From: Microcaldota archaeon
GTDB lineage: Archaea; Micrarchaeota; Micrarchaeia; Anstonellales; Anstonellaceae
NCBI GenBank assembly: GCA_026413805.1
Contig: JAOAKE010000003.1
Coordinates: forward strand, 1 to 53,023
DNA length: 53,023 bases
Reading direction: 5' to 3'
The notes under the pieces are model-generated. The model saw only the letters and a program-made list of their open reading frames with translations. It searched no databases and had not been told where the DNA came from. How positions within the stretch are numbered: position 1 is the stretch's first letter; each line of letters begins with the position of its first letter. The position numbers were made by a program, and so were the translations under genes. Positions 49,324 to 53,023 of the stretch are shown here, piece after piece.

Positions 49324-50799
49324 GTGGGAGGGAGCAAAAGCATCCAGGTTTCTCGCTGCATGAGCACCCAGCACCCAGACAACGTCAATTCGCCGTTCTT
49401 TTCTGAAAGCGAAATTCTTGCAGGCGAGACTGAGATAAAGGAAGCCTACTATGTCTTTTCCCACCTTGCAATACGCGAGCAGATGTGGGACTGCGAGGGC
49501 AAGGAAAATGACAACTACGTTGTTGAAAAGCTTCTTTCAAGGTATTCAAAGTTTTTCTCAGAGAACAAGCTTGGGCAGGACTGCTTTCTTACCCTGCGAG
49601 TGCCAAACCCAGCTGTGGAGAAAACGCAAGGAAAGGTCCTTCTTGAAACGCTTGAGTCAATCCCTCGCCACTTTGACGTTGCAAATGTATCTGGAGAGGG
49701 AATAGCCCCGATTTGGGAGGTCATAGTGCCGATGTGCACCTCTTCTGCACAGCTGGAGCAGGTCTATCAATACTACAAAAAAATAGTGGTCGGAAAGAAA
49801 AGCACGCAGGTTGGGGGCATTACGGTTGAAGAGTGGGTAGGAAAATTCTTCCCAGAGGAGATAAGCGCAATCCCGCTTGTTGAGGACCGCCAATCGCTTG
49901 CAGGCGCAGACAGGATAGTTGAAGGCTACATACAAGGGAAAAATTTAGAATACCAGCGGGTTTTTCTTGCCCGCTCTGACCCCGCGCTAAACTACGGCGC
50001 GCTTGCAGCAGTCCTATTAAACAAGCTCTGCCTGCAGAAGCTGCACGCCCTTGAAAAGAAAACCTCGGTCGAGATACTCCCAATCATCGGGGTGGGAAGC
50101 GCACCGTTTCGCGGGAATTTAAAGCCGACAAACACCCAAAACTGCCTCAAAGAATACCCCTCGGTGCAGACATTTACCTTGCAGTCCTCTTTCAAATATG
50201 ACTACCCTGAAAGCGTGGTGCGAAGCGCAGTGCAGGAAATAAGCGAGACGAAGAGGGGCAAGCCGCTTTTTGTTGACGAGCATTCCATAAGCAGCATAAT
50301 TGACAAGGTAATAGCCCAATACCAAAAAGAGGTGTCTGCCCTTTCCTCAATCATCCAGCACCTTTCAAGGTACACGCCTGCGCGCAGGGCAAGAAGGCTT
50401 CATATAGGGTTGTTTGGCTATTCGCGTTCAATGGGAGGGATATCCCTCCCGCGCGCCATCCCGTTCTGCGCCTCTCTTTACTCAATCGGGGTTCCGCCAG
50501 AGCTTTTGGGGCTTTCAGCGCTCTCTGAGCGAGAGCTTGACTTGGTTCGGACAATGTATCTCGCATTTGACGAGGACATATCTGATGCCACAAGGTATCT
50601 TTGCATGGAGAACCTTGGCAAGCTTCCAGCAGGTATTGGCAAGAGAATCGAAGGGGTTCTTTCGCATTTTGAGTGCCAGCCAGACTCGGGCTATTCGCAG
50701 GCAGCAGCCGATGTCATGGATGTTCTGCTCTCTGAAAACCGCTCCAACCTGACAGACCTAATTTTAAGGACCGCGTGGAAGCGAAACTTTTTGGGGTAG
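49324..50799 (+). CDS. ppcA: Archaeal-type phosphoenolpyruvate carboxylase
   Basis: 491 residues, the short archaeal form (bacterial PEPC is near 900). The signature CMSTQHPDNVNSPFF is at the N-terminus; GVGSAPFRGNLKPTNTQNCL and LHIGLFGYSRSMGGISLPRA contain the catalytic histidine- and arginine-region equivalents. It carboxylates PEP to oxaloacetate. The start is GTG at 49324; an ATG inside the signature is too late. Confidence 0.94.
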   Translation: MGGSKSIQVSRCMSTQHPDNVNSPFFSESEILAGETEIKEAYYVFSHLAIREQMWDCEGKENDNYVVEKLLSRYSKFFSENKLGQDCFLTLRVPNPAVEKTQGKVLLETLESIPRHFDVANVSGEGIAPIWEVIVPMCTSSAQLEQVYQYYKKIVVGKKSTQVGGITVEEWVGKFFPEEISAIPLVEDRQSLAGADRIVEGYIQGKNLEYQRVFLARSDPALNYGALAAVLLNKLCLQKLHALEKKTSVEILPIIGVGSAPFRGNLKPTNTQNCLKEYPSVQTFTLQSSFKYDYPESVVRSAVQEISETKRGKPLFVDEHSISSIIDKVIAQYQKEVSALSSIIQHLSRYTPARRARRLHIGLFGYSRSMGGISLPRAIPFCASLYSIGVPPELLGLSALSERELDLVRTMYLAFDEDISDATRYLCMENLGKLPAGIGKRIEGVLSHFECQPDSGYSQAAADVMDVLLSENRSNLTDLILRTAWKRNFLG

Positions 50800-50804
50800 G
50801 CTTT

Positions 50805-51158
50805 ATGGCAGGGAAAAAGGAAAGGCAGCCCAATTTCCTTGCAGCCTATCGCAAGCACTCCCTTGCCTTCTTTCCCCCCAGCCTTTTAAGCGGGAATTTG
50901 GAAAGCCGCAAGGGAAGAATAGTCCTTTTTGGGAAAAGCCGCCGAGAGCTCGAAAAGGTTCGCAGGCAGCTAATTCCCAAAATCAACTCATTTTTCCTGT
51001 CAAACCCAAGCGCCGTAGATGACACGCGCCTGGTTTTTCAGGCAAAGGAAAAAAGGTTGGCTTATGAAAAGGAAGGCAGGCGGGTGAAGCTGACAATTTG
51101 GGTGGAAATTGAGCTTTCAGACTCCTTGCCATGCTGCTGCCATCCTGCCTGCAAATGA
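50805..51158 (+). CDS. Hypothetical 117-residue basic protein
   Basis: Not recognised. The ATG at 50805 is 5 bases after the ppcA stop behind GGGGTAGG, so translation is probably coupled. Basic, with strands VLFGKSRRELEKVRRQLI and LTIWVEIELSD, ending in a cysteine-rich CCCHPACK. The final cysteines and histidine could hold a metal, but four closely spaced ligands at a C-terminus are not a known motif to me. Confidence 0.55.
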   Translation: MAGKKERQPNFLAAYRKHSLAFFPPSLLSGNLESRKGRIVLFGKSRRELEKVRRQLIPKINSFFLSNPSAVDDTRLVFQAKEKRLAYEKEGRRVKLTIWVEIELSDSLPCCCHPACK

Positions 51159-51159
51159 T

Positions 51160-51212
51160 TTGCAAGGCACAGCCGTTCACCATCTTCAACAGGGATTTTC
51201 CCTGCCTTGCAA
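51160..51212. repeat. Inverted repeat with nested hairpin between two orphan genes
   Basis: TTGCAAGGCA (51160-51169) and TGCCTTGCAA (51203-51212) match ten of ten; inside the right arm, CAGGGA and TCCCTG (51190-51204) form an alternative hairpin sharing two bases. It lies just after the 51158 stop and before the TATA element (TTAAATATTTTTAT, about 51215-51228) of the next gene. Terminator or operator. Confidence 0.5.
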
Positions 51213-51262
51213 CTTAAATATTTTTATCCAATTCGGATAACAACTAATCAAGGAGTGATTGC

Positions 51263-51745
51263 ATGCATGCCAGCAACAATTCTAAAGTCTCAAATTACAA
51301 AAGAAAGATAAACAAAATAGTCGGGCCCCACTCAACAGAGCAAATAGTAAGGGCAATCCAAGAAATCAACTGTAAAATAGACCAAAGGATACGCGCGGAA
51401 TTAAAGGAGGGCTTGGCTGCTGTGAGCAGGGTGAAGGAAGGGGAGAAAGCCAAAGAAGGGCAAGCAGAAGGCCAACCAACTAGAGAGGCGCCTGCACACA
51501 AGTCCCTGGCTTATGAGGAATTCATGCGCATAATGGGCCAGGCATTAGATGAGAAAAACAGGGTGGTTGAAAAGTTTGCAAACGAGGTTGCAACAACGCA
51601 TTTCGGGAATGGGAAATCTTTGTTTTCCCGGCTGACTGGAAAGGCGCAGAAGAGGGCGAAGCTGGTATTTTACATAAAAATGCTTGGCTATAACCTGCCA
51701 GAGGCAAAAAGCCAAGATGAATTCACAAAAGAGCAAAAAGAATAA
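51263..51745 (+). CDS. Hypothetical 160-residue protein next to the 23S gene
   Basis: Not recognised. Own TATA element and GGAGTGATTGC before the ATG. A basic helical N-terminus (KRKINKIVGPHSTEQI) is followed by a Glu/Gly/Lys linker (EGEKAKEGQAEGQPTREA) and a helical C-terminal domain (YEEFMRIMGQALDEKN). No membrane segment. It ends 18 bases before the rRNA promoter. Confidence 0.6.
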   Translation: MHASNNSKVSNYKRKINKIVGPHSTEQIVRAIQEINCKIDQRIRAELKEGLAAVSRVKEGEKAKEGQAEGQPTREAPAHKSLAYEEFMRIMGQALDEKNRVVEKFANEVATTHFGNGKSLFSRLTGKAQKRAKLVFYIKMLGYNLPEAKSQDEFTKEQKE

Positions 51746-51762
51746 CAAGCTTCGGCGTCAGG

Positions 51763-51770
51763 TTTATAAA
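51763..51770 (+). promoter_or_regulatory. TATA box of the 23S rRNA unit
   Basis: TTTATAAA within the 12-base palindrome GGTTTATAAACC (51761-51772). No 16S rRNA or tRNA-Ala lies upstream, only protein genes, so the 23S gene is transcribed separately. Confidence 0.65.
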
Positions 51771-51794
51771 CCCAACCCTGCTAATAAAGAGCCG

Positions 51795-52150
51795 CACGGA
51801 AATCGCAAGCACGAAGCCGTGCAAAATCGCCTGATCTGGGCGACATCAGCGCCGGGCGCTTGCCTGGATGCGATGGATGCGCAAAACACACAACCCCTAT
51901 TACCTTCCACCGAAGATGCCCCTGCGCTTTTCGGGATGAAGGAAGACCAAGAAGGTCGCTATTTCTCCGGGTTGGAAATGCCATGCTCATAAGTTCATTA
52001 TGAGGCACGTCCCCCTTTTTGGGGGAGTGCGGCCCTTCCAAGATGCTGGAGGGCCAACTTGCGCGCGGATGGTGAAGGCAGCGGATTTGTGAAGCTGCCT
52101 GAGTTTGCACGCATTTCACGAGTATGAAGAGAGCGACTGATACTCACAAG
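51795..52150 (+). ncRNA. Structured 5' leader of 23S rRNA
   Basis: About 355 bases with no credible gene and many hairpins: GCACGG/CCGTGC (51794-51822), CTCATAA/TTATGAG (51985-52003), CCCCC-TTTTT-GGGGG (52010-52024) and GGCCCTTCC/GGAGGGCC (52031-52055). It presumably contains one strand of the pre-23S processing stem, whose other strand lies past the window. It matches no 5S, SRP, RNase P or tRNA that I could find by eye. Confidence 0.5.
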
Positions 52151-53004
52151 AGTTCCAAGGCATATGCATGTTACGCCATTCAGTGGATGGCTTGGCTCAA
52201 GTAGCCAGGGCCCCGCGGCAAGCAGCGAAATTCTCCGGGTAGGTGCAGGCAAGATGCGATTACCAGTTTTTAAGGCGGTAATCGCATCCTTCAAACCTTT
52301 GATCCGGAGGTAGGGCGGCGCATCGCAAGATGCAAATACCCCGAGAATTAAAACATTCTAGTAACGGGAGGAAAAGAAACCAACTGGGATTCGGTTAGTA
52401 AGGGTGACTGAAAGCCGAGCAGAGCGCACCGAATGCAGCGCAGCAATGCGCTGCAGATGTGGGGCGGAGCATCCGCTTCTTGAGGCGAGGTCGGCTGGAA
52501 AGCCGCGCCATAGAGGGTGAAAGCCCCGTAGTTTAAGGGAGGCGGAGCGAAGCTGCAAGAGTAGTGCTCCTTGAGTATGGGGCATGAATATGGGGGGACT
52601 AACCTCCAACTCTAAATATAACTTGAGACCGATAGCGAATTAGTAACGCGAGTGAAAGCTGAAAAGGAGCCCGAAAGGGCAGTGAAAAGAGCCTCAAACT
52701 GAATGGTCACAGCTTGATGCAGCGCAAAAGGGCACGACCTGCAAAGCAAGCGCGCGAGAGCGCGCAAGCCAGCAGGGCATACCAGCGTTGCATCGTTCTT
52801 CTCGAAGCAAGAGCCAGGGAGTTGATGCTGCGTGGCGAGGCGAGAGCCGAAGCGAAAGCGAGTGTGCGCACCGAAAGGGAGGCACGTCGTGCGAAAGCGC
52901 GACCAGTCACGCTCATCAGACCTGAAGCCGATGTGAACTAAGCGAGCGCAGGGCGAAGCCAGCCTGACGGCTGGTGGAGGCCCGCAACCGGTGCTAGTAT
53001 ATTC
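52150..53004 (+). rRNA. rrl: 23S ribosomal RNA, 5' part (truncated by contig end)
   Basis: Conserved large-subunit rRNA segments appear in order: CAGTGGATGGCTTGGCTC near the 5' end (52173-52190), CCTTTGATCCGG, GTAACGGGAGGAAAAGAAAC, GGTGAAAGCCCCGTA, GAAAGCTGAAAAGGAGCCCG, GACCTGAAGCCGATG and GGAGGCCCGCAACCGGTG. This covers domain I and the start of domain II. The 5' end is placed approximately. Sequence between 52700 and 52900 is purine-rich and diverged, and helix sequences after the GGATGGCTTGGC box differ from common archaeal forms, which suggests a fast-evolving lineage. Confidence 0.92.
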
Positions 53005-53023
53005 CTGTCTCTTATACACATCT
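53005..53023. other. Nextera Tn5 mosaic-end adapter (artefact)
   Basis: The final 19 bases are exactly the reverse complement of the Tn5 mosaic end used in Nextera libraries. They replace the expected domain II sequence of the 23S rRNA, so the contig ends at 53004 biologically. Confidence 0.97.

Noticed and set aside
52064..52130. Box C/D guide RNA in the 23S leader (ATGGTGA, CTGA, ATGAAGA, CTGA)
   Set aside because: Both C-type boxes have a mismatch and the C-to-D' spacing of about 23 nt is far from the archaeal norm near 12.
51790..52150. 5S, SRP or RNase P RNA in the 23S leader
   Set aside because: None of the conserved cores (5S loop sequences, SRP helix 8 motif, RNase P GAGGAAAGTC-type P4 region) is present.
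1..53023. CRISPR array, transposase, integrase or attachment site
   Set aside because: No regularly spaced direct repeats, no Cas, transposase or integrase motifs in any of the plausible proteins.

Overview
The window is an archaeal chromosome fragment. It carries archaeal/eukaryal-type ribosomal proteins (S19e, L39e, L31e, LX, S24e, S27ae, L24e, S28e, L7Ae), aIF6, aIF5A, Kae1, RadA, an RPA-like protein, the Rpp21-type RNase P subunit, archaeal PEP carboxylase, PurP-type purine synthesis and isoprenoid-lipid genes. Promoters are TATA boxes, ribosome-binding sites are mostly GGTG/GGTGG, and GTG and TTG starts are common. Small secreted proteins, class III (KGQ..TEY) pilin signals, non-canonical tRNA introns, an rRNA large-subunit gene with its own promoter and many orphan genes suggest a DPANN-type lineage (Micrarchaeota or Diapherotrites-like). 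That placement is inference.

Layout. 1-1956: secreted proteins with GWN repeats. 1970-2126: intron-bearing tRNA-Glu on the minus strand. 2241-5465: membrane proteins, a multi-intron tRNA, RNase P subunit Rnp4. 5590-10087: a co-directional translation/secretion block (S19e, PDCD5, unknown, L39e, L31e, aIF6, tRNA-binding OB protein, LX, prefoldin alpha, FtsY). 10100-14241: a class III pilin-like protein, PheT and orphans. 14390-17510: aIF5A, S24e, S27ae, CPBP protease, Kae1, Pcm. 17522-34251: metabolism, with purine genes purM, purD, two purP and split GMP synthetase, plus threonine dehydrogenase, radical SAM AmrS, corrinoid adenosyltransferase, MVA-PP decarboxylase and RadA. 32073-32220: tRNA-Leu with a T-loop intron. 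34257-37210: a minus-strand operon of pilin-like proteins ending in a membrane-anchored surface protein. 37238-46480: M42 peptidase, RNase Z, surface proteins, a second class III pilin, RPA, sugar kinase, NAD kinase, geranylgeranyl reductase. 46491-48014: Ndk, L24e, S28e, L7Ae operon. 48126-51745: lipoprotein, PEP carboxylase, two orphans. 51763-53004: promoter, structured leader and the 5' part of 23S rRNA. The last 19 bases (53005-53023) are a Nextera transposon mosaic-end adapter, so the contig end is a library artefact.

The most notable observations concern RNA. All three tRNA genes found have an intron in the T-loop: tRNA-Glu has two introns, the 4270-4447 tRNA needs three to fold, and tRNA-Leu has a 62-nt one. 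The L7Ae operon leader contains a textbook kink-turn overlapping the Shine-Dalgarno of the gene for the kink-turn-binding protein L7Ae, which fits translational autoregulation. A pilin-like gene is broken by one base in an A7 run inside its signal peptide.
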